Of a stretch of 64,000 nucleotides of DNA, positions 47,989-59,665 are shown piece by piece. The notes beneath the pieces are model-generated. The model was not told the DNA's origin and ran no database searches. It worked only from the letters and a program-made list of their open reading frames with translations. The DNA lies in contig NW_020313005.1 of the NCBI RefSeq assembly GCF_003265705.1, positions 16,312,109 through 16,376,108 of the forward strand, in the 5' to 3' direction. Made by a program: the position numbers and the translations under genes. How positions within the stretch are numbered: the first letter of the stretch is position 1; each line of letters opens with the position of its first letter. Source of the stretch: Callorhinus ursinus (lineage: Eukaryota; Chordata; Mammalia; Carnivora; Otariidae).

Positions 47989-48205
47989 CTTCTTTTTTTT
48001 TTTTTTTAAGAGAAAGAGACAGAGTGAGAGAGAGAGAGTGGGAGCAGGGGGGAGGGGCAGAGGGAGAGGGAGAGAGAAAATCTTAGGCAGACTCCATGCC
48101 CAATGCTGTGCTCAACGAGGGGCTCGATCTTAGGACCCTGAGATTGTGACCTGAGCCAAAATCAAGAATTGGACACTCAACCAAATGAGTCACCCAGGCA
48201 CCCCC
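47989..48205 (-). mobile_element. Can-SINE
   Basis: T-run, GA-rich middle, AGGCAGACTCCATGCCCAAT, GGGGCTCGATCTTAGGACCC and a decayed head AAATGAGTCACCCAGGCACC. Flanks CTAGGTATATTCT (47976-47988) and CTAGGCATATTCT (48206-48218) differ by one base. Confidence 0.92.
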
Positions 48206-48344
48206 CTAGGCATATTCTTAAGAGAAATAAAAACATGTGTCCAAAAACACTTGTACAAGAATGTTAATGGACGCTTTATTCATAATAGTCAATAAGTGGA
48301 AACAATCCAAATATCTGTGAACTGAGTGGTTAATTAATTAATTT

Positions 48345-48676
48345 ATTTCCAAGTTTTTATTTAAATTCCAATTAGTTAATATACCATGTAATATTAGTTT
48401 CAAGTATAGAATTTAGTGGTTCATCACTTATATATAACACCCAGTGCTCATCACAGCAAGTTCACTCCTTAATCCCCATCACCCATTTAGCCCAACCCCC
48501 TGCCCACTTCCTTCCAGTAATCCTCAGTTTGCTGTCTATAGTTAAGAGTCTGTTTCTTGGTTTCTCTTTCTTTTTTTTTCCTCCCCCTATTTTCATTTGT
48601 TTTGTTTCTTAAATTCCACATATGAGTGAAATCATATGGTGTTTGTTTTTCTCTGACTTATTTCACTTAATATAAA
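48345..48676 (-). repeat. Older L1 3' end, 5'-truncated
   Basis: CCAAGTTTTTATTTAAATTC, ACCATGTAATATTAGTTTCA, ACCCAGTGCTCATCACAGCA and CATATGGTGTTTGTTTTTCT belong to an older carnivoran L1 3' end than L1-A/B/D. TGGTTAATT-type sequence flanks both sides, consistent with a target duplication. Confidence 0.8.
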
Positions 48677-49090
48677 ATGAGGAATGGTTAATTTATATGT
48701 GGTATATCCACACAATGGAATATTATTTGGCCACTGAAAAAACGAAGTACTGATACATGATGTAAGATAGGTGAACTTTGAAAGAAGCCAGACACAAAAC
48801 ACCACATAATGTATGATTTCATTTACATAAAATATCCGGCATGTGTAGATCTAGAGACACAAAGAATATGTTAGTAATTGCCTGGGGCTAGTGAAGGTAG
48901 GGATTGGGGATAAATGGGGAGTGACAGACAATGAATATGGGGTTTCTTTGGGCGGTGATGAACATATCCTAACACTGATTGTGGTGATGATTGCAGAACT
49001 CTGTGAACATACTAAAAACTATTCAGTTGTATATTTTAAGTGGGTGAATTGTATGGTATGTCAATTGTGTCTGATTTTTTTTTAATATTC

Positions 49091-49504
49091 AAACAAGTCA
49101 ACACAATTTTTTTCTACCTAAAATTCAAAATAAATTCTGTAGGGTTATTTCTCCCTGCAGCCCTCACGCAAAAATTCTTCTGTCTCATAGAGACACAGTC
49201 TAGCAAGTTGGCCAAAGGGATGCTCTCCCCTCCTCTATGGGAGACAAAGCACAGGTGTTAGGTCTAACCAGAAACAAGTTGGAAACCCTAATGTTGGAGG
49301 AAATCTATCTCCTGACATTTTCTGCTTCTTATGTAACAAGTTGGGAGATTTTTATCTCCAGGTTTTACTGTACAAAAATAGCATTAATGCTGCAATATTC
49401 TATCCTCTGGGTTGCCTGCACTCTTATTTCTTTGATGAGCTAGGAAGAGAGATGGAGACAGCATATTGGAGAGATGTGGAGGAGGAGGAGTTGCTCTTGC
49501 CAGA
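49091..49504. other. Unassigned sequence
   Basis: Nothing recognised. Confidence 0.4.
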
Positions 49505-50315
49505 AACCTGGGAATCATCCCTGACTCCTCCCTCTCTCCTGCCCTCCAGAGTCTAACCAATTGCCAAATTGTGTGAACTACCACCCGAATACCTCTGTTT
49601 CTCTCCATCTCCACTGCTGCTACTCGAGTCGCCATCCTCCTCCTTCTTCATCAGGAACATCTTCATCATCCCCTTTCCCCTGAATTACCATAATAACCTC
49701 TTTAACTGTTCTCCTGTATCATATACACCTTCACTCCCACCTCACCGGCCACACCTTCCAAGTCTGTACCTCAATCTCTGATCAAAGAGAACATTTAAAA
49801 ATGCAAACCTGACCTGGAAATTCTCCATTTCAAACATATTTCTTCCTCCCAAATTCTTCTGAAGTCCAGAATCTTCCACGGTCCAGAAGATCATGCCTGT
49901 CTTTGCAACTCATTTCTCTCCCGCCACATTGGTCTCTCAGATCCTTGAACTAACCTGTGAGGCTCCTTCATGCTTGAGAGTTGTGTACATGCTATTCCTT
50001 CTACCACACCACTGTCCCAGCCTATCCTGCTCCTAATGAATTTCTCCTTGTCTCTCATGTTTCATCCTAAGTATCATTTTCTCAGCAAAGCCTCTGCTCT
50101 TCCCCTCCCAGTGCCTCATTACATGCTCTCTTATTCCCATTGCTACCCCTGTGGAGGTTTGGAGCACTCATTGCAGTTATAATGAATTGTTTGTGGAATT
50201 ATTATTATTATTTTTTTTATGTCTGTCCCCAAAACTAGTCTATAAGCTTCTGGAGAAGACTATTCCCTAATGTGCCCCCAGTGTCTGATCCAGGTCTGGC
50301 CAAATAGTTTCTCCT
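49505..50315 (+). repeat. L2 3' part
   Basis: GGAATCATCCCTGACTCCTC, CATCTCCACTGCTGCTACTC, CCATAATAACCTCTTTAACT, GCAAAGCCTCTGCTC and AGTCTATAAGCTTCTGGAG are in L2 order; one of the better-kept copies here. Confidence 0.85.
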
Positions 50316-50958
50316 CAATCACTATTAAAAAATGAAGGCAGAATAGAAATCAGGGAGGAAGGAGGATGGATGGGAAAGCTTGGCAGGAAGCAGAGTCAGC
50401 AGTGAGTGAGTGAGGCCTCCGGTCACCGGGGCTTGTTGGGCCAATGCCTGACCACACCAAGTGGGTTTGGCCAAAGCCACCACAGAGGAGTTGGTGTGAG
50501 TGGGATGACGGTGGGGCTGGGTGGGGGAGCACTTGCAGAGTTTGCTCCCATGCTCAGTGGACTCTGGCAAAGTTAGGGCCTGTGGGAAGAGAATGCTGTG
50601 AGGGCAGCAGGCTGGGCAGCAGGAAAGGGGTTTCAAATGGCCCTACCACTGTAAGATGTCCCCTGAATCTAATGAGAATGGGAGGAGATCTTTGTCACCT
50701 CCAGGAGGAAGCTGCCATTTGCAGCTGTTCTGTGGAAAGTACCATCTGTTCTGCTCTGGGCCATCATTGGTGACAGAGGTTGGTGTTCTTGGGATCATGC
50801 ATTTATTTTATAACCACTTGTTGCTACCGGATAGTCAGGGTTTTCACTCCAAGAAGGGTCATACTCTACACTGCCTTGCCTCCAACACACATGGACATGT
50901 ATCTGCTCTGCCCTTACACATCCTCTAAAGTAGAAACCACAGGTCAGCCCAAGAAGCA
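50316..50958. other. Unassigned sequence
   Basis: No gene is supported. Overlapping frames of about 90-110 codons occur on both strands in a locally G/C-richer stretch (50380-50700), without recognisable domains. Confidence 0.45.
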
Positions 50959-51205
50959 GCAGTTGTTATGTGGCTGTAGTTGAACAGACACAGATTCAAA
51001 ATCCCACCCAGCCACTTACTAACTGTATAACCTGGGCATGGCTTATTACTTGGAATCCACAAGAACTGGTAATCCTCATTTGCAGACTGGGCACGATAAT
51101 AGTACCTATGCCCATAAAGTTGCCATAAGAATACAATAAAATATTCCATGTAAAACCCTTAGTACTTGGAAGAAAAATTCAATAAATATTAGGTATTTTA
51201 TTAGA
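50959..51205 (+). repeat. MIR SINE
   Basis: CAGCCACTTACTAACTGTAT, GCACGATAATAGTACCTATG and CAATAAATATTAGGTATTTT follow MIR order. Confidence 0.75.
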
Positions 51206-51477
51206 AATTTGTCCTAGTGCCTTACTACCCTTCACTCAAAGATTTGTTGTATTAATAATTTATGAACTGACATTCTTACAGATCTACTTTATGCAAATTT
51301 TCTCCTGCTACACTTCAGGTGAGTATGGGAAACAGATGGTCGTCATCCCCCTGATGGTGCCTTTGGGGTGTTCATGAGGTCAAGGACTGGGAGTTTGTCA
51401 CTATATAGACCAGGTGGCCTTACCTTTAAGCCTCAGGTTGCCTTACTAACTCTAGCCAGTTTCTGGCATATGCAGAA

Positions 51478-51700
51478 GATGGCTATAAAGAAATCTGAAT
51501 TTGAATAAAAGAATATGCTTTGCTGCTTGTGAAAGCTGGAACCTTGGGCAAGCAATTTAATTTCTCCAAATCTCACTTTCCTCATTTATAAAATCAATAT
51601 CAACACTTTCTTCTCTGGGTTATTGAGAGGATTAAGCAAAATCACATGTATATAGAGGCCTAGAACAGAGCCTGAAGCATAGTGGTCATGTTAAACAGTT
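51478..51700 (+). repeat. MIR SINE
   Basis: CCTTGGGCAAGCAATTTAAT, CTTTCCTCATTTATAAAATC and TTATTGAGAGGATTAAGCAA follow MIR order. Confidence 0.75.
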
Positions 51701-51989
51701 TTTTAAATTTGGATCTGATTGTTATTGGTCAATGTCAATCCATCTCCAAGTTAGGAAAACACATTTCAAGCCATATCGCCTACCCACTGGAGGCTCAGCA
51801 GCACTGCTGTCTCTGGGTGGATGAGGCATATTTTTCCATTTATGTACCTCAACTTGTTCCAGTTCCTTTAGTATCTGTTTAGCAGTTCTCTTGCCTCACC
51901 AAAAAAATGACAGTTTGAACTTGTTTCAGTTCTGTTCTGTCTTTTTTCAAGGGTCTCCCCAATTCCCAGCTCCCTATTCTCTCCATGTA

Positions 51990-52278
51990 CTGCATTAGTG
52001 ATCTTTCAGAAGTGCAGATATGATTATGGCCCTCCCCAGTTTAAAATTCTTGGTTGGCTCACTGTCACTTTGAGGATAATGGCTCCTCCAGCCATCTCCT
52101 GCCACTGCGTTCTAGGTACTCCACACCCAAGTCACCCCAAACTGTGCAGTTTTCAGAGTGCTCCAGCCTCTTTCACACCTTCTTCCCTTTCTTCTGTGTT
52201 ATTTCAAAGGTCTTGGAATGACTTCCAACGTAATTCCACAACTCAATTTTACTTCTACTTATCTTTCAAAACTCAGCT
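51990..52278 (+). repeat. L2 (left half of a split copy)
   Basis: GCAGATATGATTATGGCCCT, CACCTTCTTCCCTTTCTTCT and ATCTTTCAAAACTCAGCT are in L2 order, cut by the L1 at 52279. Confidence 0.75.
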
Positions 52279-53272
52279 GTAAGTGAAAGGACAAGACTCA
52301 GATGGAGAAAATATTTGCAAATCATGTATCTGATAAAGGACTTGTATCCAGATTATATAAAGGACCCTCAAAACTCAATAATAAGAAAACACACAACAGA
52401 AAAAATGGTCACAAGTTTTGAATGGACACTTCACCAAAGAAGATATACAGATGGCAAACGCATGAAAAGTTGTTCAACGTAGTTAGTCAATGGTGAAATA
52501 CAAGTTAATACCACAATGAGATATCACCACACATCAATTAGAATGGTTCAAGTTAAAAAGACTGACCACACCAAGTGTCGGTGAAGATGTTGAACAGCTG
52601 GAACTTCCACATTCCTACTGAGAATACAAAATGGTATGACCACCTTGAAAAAATAGCTTGGCAGTTTCTTAAAACAAAATTGAATAGATCTCTACCTTAT
52701 GATCCAGCCATTACACTTCTAGGCATTCAGTCGAGATAAATGAAAGCATATATTCACACAAAGACTTACGCATGAATATTCATATGGTTTGCTTCTAGTA
52801 GCCAAAGCCTAAAAACACCACCAGATGCCCATCTTCAGGTAGAGTCATACAATGGAATGCTACTAGTGACAAATAGGCATGAACTATTCATACATGCTAC
52901 AGTATAGGAATCTCAGAATAATTATGCTGATGAATGAAGACAGACTCCCCCTCCAAAAAAAGAGCATGTGCCATATGATTCCATTTACATAAAATTCTAG
53001 GAAATGAGAAGAAATTTATAGTGGCAGAAAGCAGATCAGAGTCTGCCTGGGGAGGGGAGGTAAAAGGGGGAAGAAGGAAAGGTTACAAAGAGGCATGAGG
53101 AAACTTTGGGTTAATGAATATGTTCATTATTTTGATCATGGTGTGGTTTCATGAGTATACACATATATCAAAACATATCAAATTGTACACTTTAAGTATG
53201 CTCTGTTTATGTCAAGTATATCTCAACAAAGCTGTTACAGTATTTAAAATTAAAAACAACAACAACCCCCCC
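52279..53272 (+). mobile_element. Old 5'-truncated L1 (L1M-type) inside L2
   Basis: ORF2 C-terminal region and 3' UTR: AAAATATTTGCAAATCATGT, ACAATGAGATATCACCACAC, GATCCAGCCATTACACTTCT, CAAATTGTACACTTTAAGTA and an A-rich AAC tail. The target duplication CAAAACTCAGCT (52267-52278) / CAAAACTTAGCT (53273-53284) has one mismatch, and the host L2 resumes directly. Confidence 0.92.
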
Positions 53273-53284
53273 CAAAACTTAGCT

Positions 53285-53515
53285 CTAGTGTCCCCTCTTT
53301 AAGGATCCCTTCCCTGGTCATCCCACCCTCAAAGCATGCCCTTAGAACTCTGTACAAACATCTGCCATAGCACTCATTGTATTGGACTGGAGTTTCTAAT
53401 GCACTGGCTGTATCTGTCACTAGATTGTAAGTGACTCAAGGCCTGGGGTTCTGACGTTTCTGTCTGTGTAATCTTATTGAGGTTCTCAGTGCGTGAGAGT
53501 TAAGTACAAGCGATC
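53285..53515 (+). repeat. L2 (right half of the split copy)
   Basis: GATCCCTTCCCTGGTCATCC, CATCTGCCATAGCACTCATT and CACTAGATTGTAAGTGACTC continue the L2 of 51990-52278. Confidence 0.75.
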
Positions 53516-55044
53516 ATTTATCTTCTTTGAAACTATAACTTTATATTTTTTTAATGTGGAAGCCATATCTCATAAGCAAAATCCACCTCCTCAGTGAAAC
53601 TGTTTCTAATTGAAAAAGTATACATGGATATCTATATCTCTACCTATCTATATCTATATATCAAATATAAAAAAATTATGGCTATAAATTCAAAGGAAGT
53701 TCTAGGCTTCTGAAGGACAATAAATTCATGTTGGAAAGAGTGAAGCTTCTGCAAGTGGGTGTGGCTGAGGAGAGGCTATTCCAGGCTGGATGCCATTCAA
53801 GATAACTTTATTCCTGAAAGCAGCAAACTCTAGCCAAGTGGCACCTTTAAAATGATCCATGGAGGGATTTTTCATTTTGGAAAACAGGTTTATTAGTGAA
53901 ATTATTACACATATTAATATCTAGAATGCTATTTTCTTGCTAATGATGCTGTAATGGGTTGCACTGGGATAATATAACTGCTCCGAGTGTATAACTTACC
54001 AAAGCTGCCTACCTCCGTGATGACTTATGGGTTTTAGCCTTCGTTAGTCCTATGTTTGCCCTGGCTGCTGTGGAAAGTCACACTGAGAGTCTTGTGCAAG
54101 TTTGGGAAAAACCTCGTTTAATGTCATAAATGACTGTAGACCGAAACAGTCATTGCTTTTTACAGAAACCCAGTATCTCTGCTTTTTTAGAGAGAGGTGA
54201 AGCAACAGTATACCTGATATAGGGGATGCAAGCTTGACACTTGCCAATGTTGGAACCACATTTGGTTTGTCACTCCACACGTGATAGGGTTGTCTTCCAA
54301 AAAGTCTTCTCACTGGTATAGGCCATTTTTTCCACCTGCAAGATGGCGATATGAACAAGTCTTGCAAATCTCATTTAAAAGAGTGGTACTGATGTCTAAG
54401 TACCCTGGATTAGTCATGATGCCACTGGGAAATCATTTCTTTTCTGGCTCTTATAGGCAGGGGATTCCATACCACTCTGTGAGCACTACAGAGTATAATG
54501 TAGGCATATTATTTTGTGTCCTGAAAGGATGCTTGCTCTCAAAACAGGCCACATGGTCAAGGCCATGGATCTGTCAAGTTGCACAAAGGCTGATACTTGG
54601 TACCATGAGATAGTCCTGAGGAAAGACAACACAGAGGATGTTTTTTGTAGAAGCAACTTTGATGTTATTATCCTGAACATAGGCAGGGTCCTGTGTTGTT
54701 TTGGGGGGAAACCAATGGAATGAGGACAATGGGGTAGAAGGTCATTTAATATTTGGTGACTTGGGGCCAATGCATATATCTTCTTCTTCTGCACATGTTC
54801 ATTAGGTAAAATATCTTTTTTTTAAGTTTTAGGTAACTTATTTGTTTCCAATGGTCCTAACAAAGTGAACAAATTGTCAGTGTACAACTGTGCTGTCTCC
54901 TAGGTAGAATACAGTTCATTTGAGATCATGAGACGAATAAGAAGAAAGATGTTGGGGGAAGAGGGTGGACTTCAGGAAGGCATGGGAATATTAGGGCAGT
55001 TGAACACAAATAAATGGGACATCAGTTTTTGGGTAGGCAGCAGA
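53516..55044. other. Unassigned sequence
   Basis: No gene or repeat is recognised. A degenerate TATC-type stretch lies at 53625-53662. The part near 53880-54000 is AT-rich with TAATGATG-type sites. Confidence 0.4.
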
Positions 55045-55270
55045 GAATGGTGGAAGAAGCAGGGGTAGTGATTGATTGATCAGATTGATCCGGGTTCTAA
55101 TTATAGCTCAGCCACACAGTGGCTGTGTGTCTTCAGGTAAGTTGCTCATCTTGGTTTCCTTATCCATATAGTGGAGAGAATAATATTGACCCTCATACCT
55201 TGTTAATATTTAATAAGAAAACATGAAATTATGAGGGTAGGAACTGGTATATAATAGATGCCAAATAGGT
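55045..55270 (+). repeat. MIR SINE
   Basis: GATCCGGGTTCTAATTATAG, AGCCACACAGTGGCTGTGTG and TCTTGGTTTCCTTATCCATA follow MIR order. Confidence 0.7.
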
Positions 55271-55689
55271 ATGGGTTTTTCTCCCCTCTTTCTATCATTT
55301 GCCTGCTCAGCCACCCTGAAAATGACTGTCAGATTTCCTCATCTTCTTCATCCACGGCAACAGCAGAAACTCAGAGTTACTGCCCTGCATCTGCTTTTCA
55401 TAGCAGGTTGTGAGTATTTGAGTGAGGGTCTGAGACATGACCATCAGAAGGATATCATCTCTTCCTCAGATGATGCTAGACCCTGGAAGATGAAGAGAGC
55501 AGCAAGAAAGCCCATTTAAATCATATTTTAATTAAAGTACTAAAAGTGGAGATGTAGAACACCATCAGCCCCATCGTTCATTCCATGCTGCGTGGAATTT
55601 CCATTTCAGTGGTGGACAGACCACCTAACATAGTGCGGAGAGAACTGGAAGAGGAGTGGGAAGATTCAGTCTGAAAGCTTGAATGCTCC
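55271..55689. other. Unassigned sequence
   Basis: Nothing recognised. Confidence 0.4.
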
Positions 55690-55930
55690 CATTTTTATCA
55701 TTTTTTATCAACCATTCACCTAATGCCAGGTGCTGTGCTAGATGCAAAGGAAACTGAGAGAAACAATATAGTTCCTGCCCAGAGGGAGGTAAGATTCATG
55801 AAAGAGATGGTTAGTATAACCATGGTTATGGTAAGTATACCATGGTGATATGATAGCAAAGGAGGACCCCAACTTAGCCAGAGGCTGGAGGTGTCAGGGA
55901 ACCAGAAATTGTTACTCTTGAACTTAGCTT
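55690..55930 (-). repeat. L2 3' fragment
   Basis: AACCATTCACCTAATGCCAG, GTGCTGTGCTAGATGCAAAG and GTTCCTGCCCAGAGGGAGGT match the reverse L2 tail. Confidence 0.65.
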
Positions 55931-56839
55931 AAAAGATCAATAGGAGCTAGTGAGTTGGGAGAGAAAGTGTTGCTTAGATAAAACTTAATATCTATGTTAA
56001 CTTGAGCAAGTCATTTACTCACCATGGGTGACAATCACCTCAAGTGACAAATTAGGAAGTTGCCTTAGCCTTTATAGTTTTTCTTGGGTCTAATACTTTA
56101 TGATTCCATGTTTGTTCTAGAAGTAGCTTGCCCTTTTCTCTAACTATGCATCACTCTGGATAGAACTTCCTCATCCCTGCATGCTGACTCTCAGGGCAGA
56201 GGATGAAATCTCAATAATTCTTTGTACCTTATGTTTCCCATCATATGTATCAGGTACCTGGATTTCATGACCTCCAAGACTCAACCTCCTGTTTAGGGAG
56301 GTTTATCATCAAGGGCTGTTCATACATTTCCTAGCCAACCATAGGACAGCAGCCAGGAAAAATGGAAGTCTCTGAAAGTGTTTGGGAAGGTTGGAGATTA
56401 AGGGTTTGGTGCTGGAAGAATATAACTAGAAGAGAATATCCTGAGTGGGGTTGGCTCTGTGGGAACTTCTCCAAAAATCCCTGCTCCAGGGCTTTTAGAT
56501 AAAGTATCTAACAGCCTTTTAGCAGCAGCTTTTCCTCTAGAAACAAAAGCCCATGTTTTACATCTCATCGCAGGCACCCGGCTGCTGATAAACCTGTCAG
56601 AACAATTGTGCCCCAATGCAGATAGGCTGTCAGCCTCCTGTCTGCTGAGAGTTTCAACCTTCAAGATTGCTCCCTTGCCTGACAGCAGGATTGAGGGAGA
56701 GGGGTACTCTGTTTCCTTCTCTTTTCTTCTCTGGTAGCTCCTGGATCTCAGAACTTGCCACCAAAGTGACACAATAATAGAGGCCAGGGCTCCAGGGCCT
56801 TAGAAAGTGAGCAAGTGGGCCTCCAGAGGCAGCCCAGAG
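55931..56839. other. Unassigned sequence
   Basis: No gene or repeat is recognised. The stretch 56450-56720 is open in overlapping frames on both strands and contains CTGTCAGAACAATTG; a conserved element is possible but untested. Confidence 0.4.
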
Positions 56840-57085
56840 TGGTGGCACAGTGGTGAAGAGCTTGGCTTGGAGCCAGAAAGATCTGAATGTTGTAATCCAG
56901 ACTCTACCATTTACTAAGTGCAGTCTTGGGCATAATTGAGCCTTCATTTCTTTCTACTTCTAAGATGGAGATTTTAATGGCACCTCACCCCCTTCACTGG
57001 GTATTTTGGAGGATACAATGAGATAAATGGTGAGTGCGTAGCACAGTGTCTGACAAAGAGTACTAATAAACCACAAATGTTACCT
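56840..57085 (+). repeat. MIR SINE, nearly full length
   Basis: GGCACAGTGGTGAAGAGCTT, GACTCTACCATTTACTAAGT, GGTATTTTGGAGGATACAAT and TAGCACAGTGTCTGACAAAG follow MIR order from its head. Confidence 0.8.
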
Positions 57086-58549
57086 CATCATTACTGTCAT
57101 CATTATCACCATCCTCACTGTCTTCAAGAGAGTAGGCTGAGTTGGACAATGGGCTGAGGCAGTAGTAAAGAAGGGCAGGGAAGGGAAAGAGGCATCAGGA
57201 ACCTTAACTGCCACATCACTCCTCAGAGTACTCCTACTCAAGCCAGGGGAAATGGGCAAATTCCTGGGAAATAACTTTTCCCATCACTAGAATTTAGCAG
57301 CAGTACTTTGTGTCCTACTTCAGTGTTTGGAATCATCTTTGGAGTGGTAATGAGAAACAAGGCAAGAAATGGAGTTTCTCCAAAATTGCTAGATGCCAAC
57401 ATCCGATGTCTCCATTCAGAATAGGAACCACCCCCAGCACCCACCATTATTTGTGTCATTTGCTGAATGAACTGGATCTCACTTCTTTCTGGAGGTGGGC
57501 CCAGCTGTGGAATGTTTTCTTTCTCAAGGTTCTTCTCCTTTTCCTCCTCCAGTCCCTTCTTTCTGATTCTTCATCCCTCCCCTGAATGGCACTCTGTATT
57601 ATAAATAGAGATTTGGATATTGCATATTGTTTTCTCTGGAATTCCAAGCCCAAGACCAAAGGGATGTGTGAGACCCAGTGGAGCACCCTTGATGCTTGAA
57701 ATAGGGGTGATCCAAGCTTCCTGCCACCACCCACAGACAGCTCAGGTGGTAATGGGCCAGCCGTAGATATTGCTAAATTCTATTAGTATATTACTAATAT
57801 ATTACTAAAACCTCATATATTACTAAAACCTGGTAATTGTCTATCCTAGGGAGAAAAATGGCTTCTGTGGGTCAGAAAGAACCAGAAATTCTGTTTATAA
57901 ACAGATCATTCCTCAATGAAAATAAGGTAAAAGCGATCCCTTCAGGGATTTAGGGTAATTGGAAAAAGTATTCTTTTTCTTTCTCCTTTCCTCCCCCCAC
58001 AGTTCAGACGGGCTCATTCACACCCATGAAATATTCTGCCTCATCTCCCCATTCTTTTTATTGTACTTGTGGCAGAAACTCTTGGTACTCAACAATATTC
58101 ATGGGATTCTCTTTTTTGCTCATCCTCCCTTTTTATTTTATTCAGTCCTGTCCAGTGGGCTGAAGAAGGAAGCAAGTACACTAACTTCAGCCTTGGTCCC
58201 TAAAACAGTGCACATCTCTGCATCCATCCCTCTCCCTCTCCCTCCCTCCCTTTTACTACCCCCCCCCATTCTCTCTCTATCTTTCCCTGCCTTTCTTTCT
58301 CTGTTTCTCTCTCCCTCCCTGTGCTCCATTGGCTGGCTAAATGCAGAAGATTCTGAGGAGACCCTAGGAAATAACTGAGCCACAAATAGGAAGGAGCTTG
58401 GGCCCTGGGATCATGAAACAAGTGAGAAATGAACCACTGAGTTGTGAGGTTGTTTGTTACAGCAACTAGCATTACTTACATTGACTTATACTCCATTGTT
58501 TTCCTGCAGAACAAGGAACTCAAATGGCACTAAAATAGTATGAATATAG
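57086..58549. other. Unassigned; contains a long pyrimidine tract
   Basis: No gene is supported. The 139-codon plus frame at 57959-58378 runs through low-complexity C/T sequence and is not credible as a protein. Confidence 0.45.
58221..58320. repeat. Pyrimidine-rich tract of about 100 bp
   Basis: CTCCCT and CTTTCT units with only a few interrupting purines, including a run of nine C. The minus strand is purine-rich. Confidence 0.85.
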
Positions 58550-58690
58550 ACATTTCCTTCTCCCTCTCCGGTATAAAAAAAGCTTCATGAAGAGAGAAAC
58601 ATTTTCATTGTTTATGTCTTTATTCCCAACACTTACTCTAATCATTGGCACCTAGTCTGTTCTACAAATATTGCTCAAGTAAATGAGCAA
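58550..58690 (+). repeat. L2 3' tail
   Basis: TGTCTTTATTCCCAACACTT, CATTGGCACCTAGTCTGTTC and ACAAATATTGCTCAAGTAAA are the L2 end in sense orientation. Confidence 0.65.
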
Positions 58691-59264
58691 GTCTAGCAGT
58701 ACTTTTCTTGCTAGAGAGCACTGGTTCTTTCTGTAAAGTGATCATGGGCTGTGGCTGCTGTTGGATTGAATAGCCCAGGATTATCCTTTATTTTCCCTTG
58801 ACACTAGCCCTGAACCAGCCCATTCTTTTGGGCTAAAAGTAAGTGTGGCAGTCTTTATGAAGTATTGTTATTTAGGCAAGGGTGGTCCTTCTTGTCCACA
58901 GTCTCATTATGGACCCAAGGAGAACAAAGCTGAGGGAGGTGTCAGTTCCAGCATGGAAAGGCTCTCATCCTAGGGCTATTGACTGACCATGCACTGCTTG
59001 CTGAGGTGCCATCAAAGCCTCTACATTCAGAATAGAGCAAAAACGGAGAAAGAGAAAGGGAAGGGAGGAGTGGCCAACACAGTCAGCTAATTCCTACCTC
59101 GCAGTCCCCATTTTTCTACCTCTAAAAGTTATTGACCCTAAGGAAAAAATAATTGGGATCTGAGATGACCTCACTTGATGTAATCTTAAGATTTATGCCT
59201 GCATCTCCAGGTAAAAGTTGCTTTCTTGAATTCGACCCTCCCACATTTTTGGAGAAGTGCAATA
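58691..59264. other. Unassigned sequence
   Basis: Nothing recognised. Confidence 0.4.
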
Positions 59265-59400
59265 ATTCTCTACCTGGGATGTGTATTTAAATCACTGGGA
59301 AAGTTCCGTTAAATCACAGGTTCCTAAACCTCAACAAGTTCTACTTAGTTAAGTCCTTCTGAGGAAGGGGTCTGGGAATCTTTGTTTTAGAATGCTCCAT
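59265..59400 (+). repeat. MER5-like hAT-Charlie MITE
   Basis: TTCTCTACCTGGGATGTGTA, TTAAATCACTGGGAAAGTTC and GGGAATCTTTGTTTTAGAAT follow MER5A order. Confidence 0.6.
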
Positions 59401-59441
59401 AAAATCCTATCACACTTCTGGTTGTTAAAGCCACTTTTATT

Positions 59442-59649
59442 TTTTATTTTATTTTATTTTTTTAAGATTTTATTTATTTATTTGAGAGAGAGAGAATGAG
59501 AGATACAGAGTACGAGAAGGAAGAGGGTCAGAGGGAGAAGCAGACTCCCCGCTGAGCGGGGAGCCCGATGCGGGACTCGATCCCGGGACTCCAGGATCAT
59601 GACCGGAGCCGAAGGCAGTCGCTTAACCAACTGAGCCACCCAGGAGCCC
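59442..59649 (-). mobile_element. Can-SINE, CpG-rich (young-looking)
   Basis: Full-length reverse copy: AGATTTTATTTATTTATTTG tail, CCCCGCTGAGCGGGGAGCCC, GCGGGACTCGATCCCGGGAC and head CCAACTGAGCCACCCAGG. Perfect 16-bp duplication TAAAGCCACTTTTATT (59426-59441 and 59650-59665). It keeps more CpG sites than any other SINE in the window. Confidence 0.97.
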
Positions 59650-59665
59650 TAAAGCCACTTTTATT

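Larger units (their letters stand above)
47945..49090 (+). repeat. Old L1 (L1M-type) 3' part, interrupted twice
   Basis: ORF2 3' end and 3' UTR: CACTGCTAGGTATATTCT, then ATTCATAATAGTCAATAAGT, CAATGGAATATTATTTGGCC, AAGAAGCCAGACACAAAACA, ATTGCCTGGGGCTAGTGAAG and GTGAATTGTATGGTATGTCA. A SINE (47989-48205) and a 3' L1 piece in the opposite direction (48345-48676) lie inside. Confidence 0.85.

Noticed and set aside
56450..56720. Overlapping frames on both strands considered as a coding exon
   Set aside because: No splice signals fit either frame and no family is recognised. Conserved non-coding sequence is at best a guess.
57959..58378. 139-codon plus-strand frame
   Set aside because: Much of it is low-complexity Ser/Leu/Pro from the pyrimidine tract, and it has no family resemblance.
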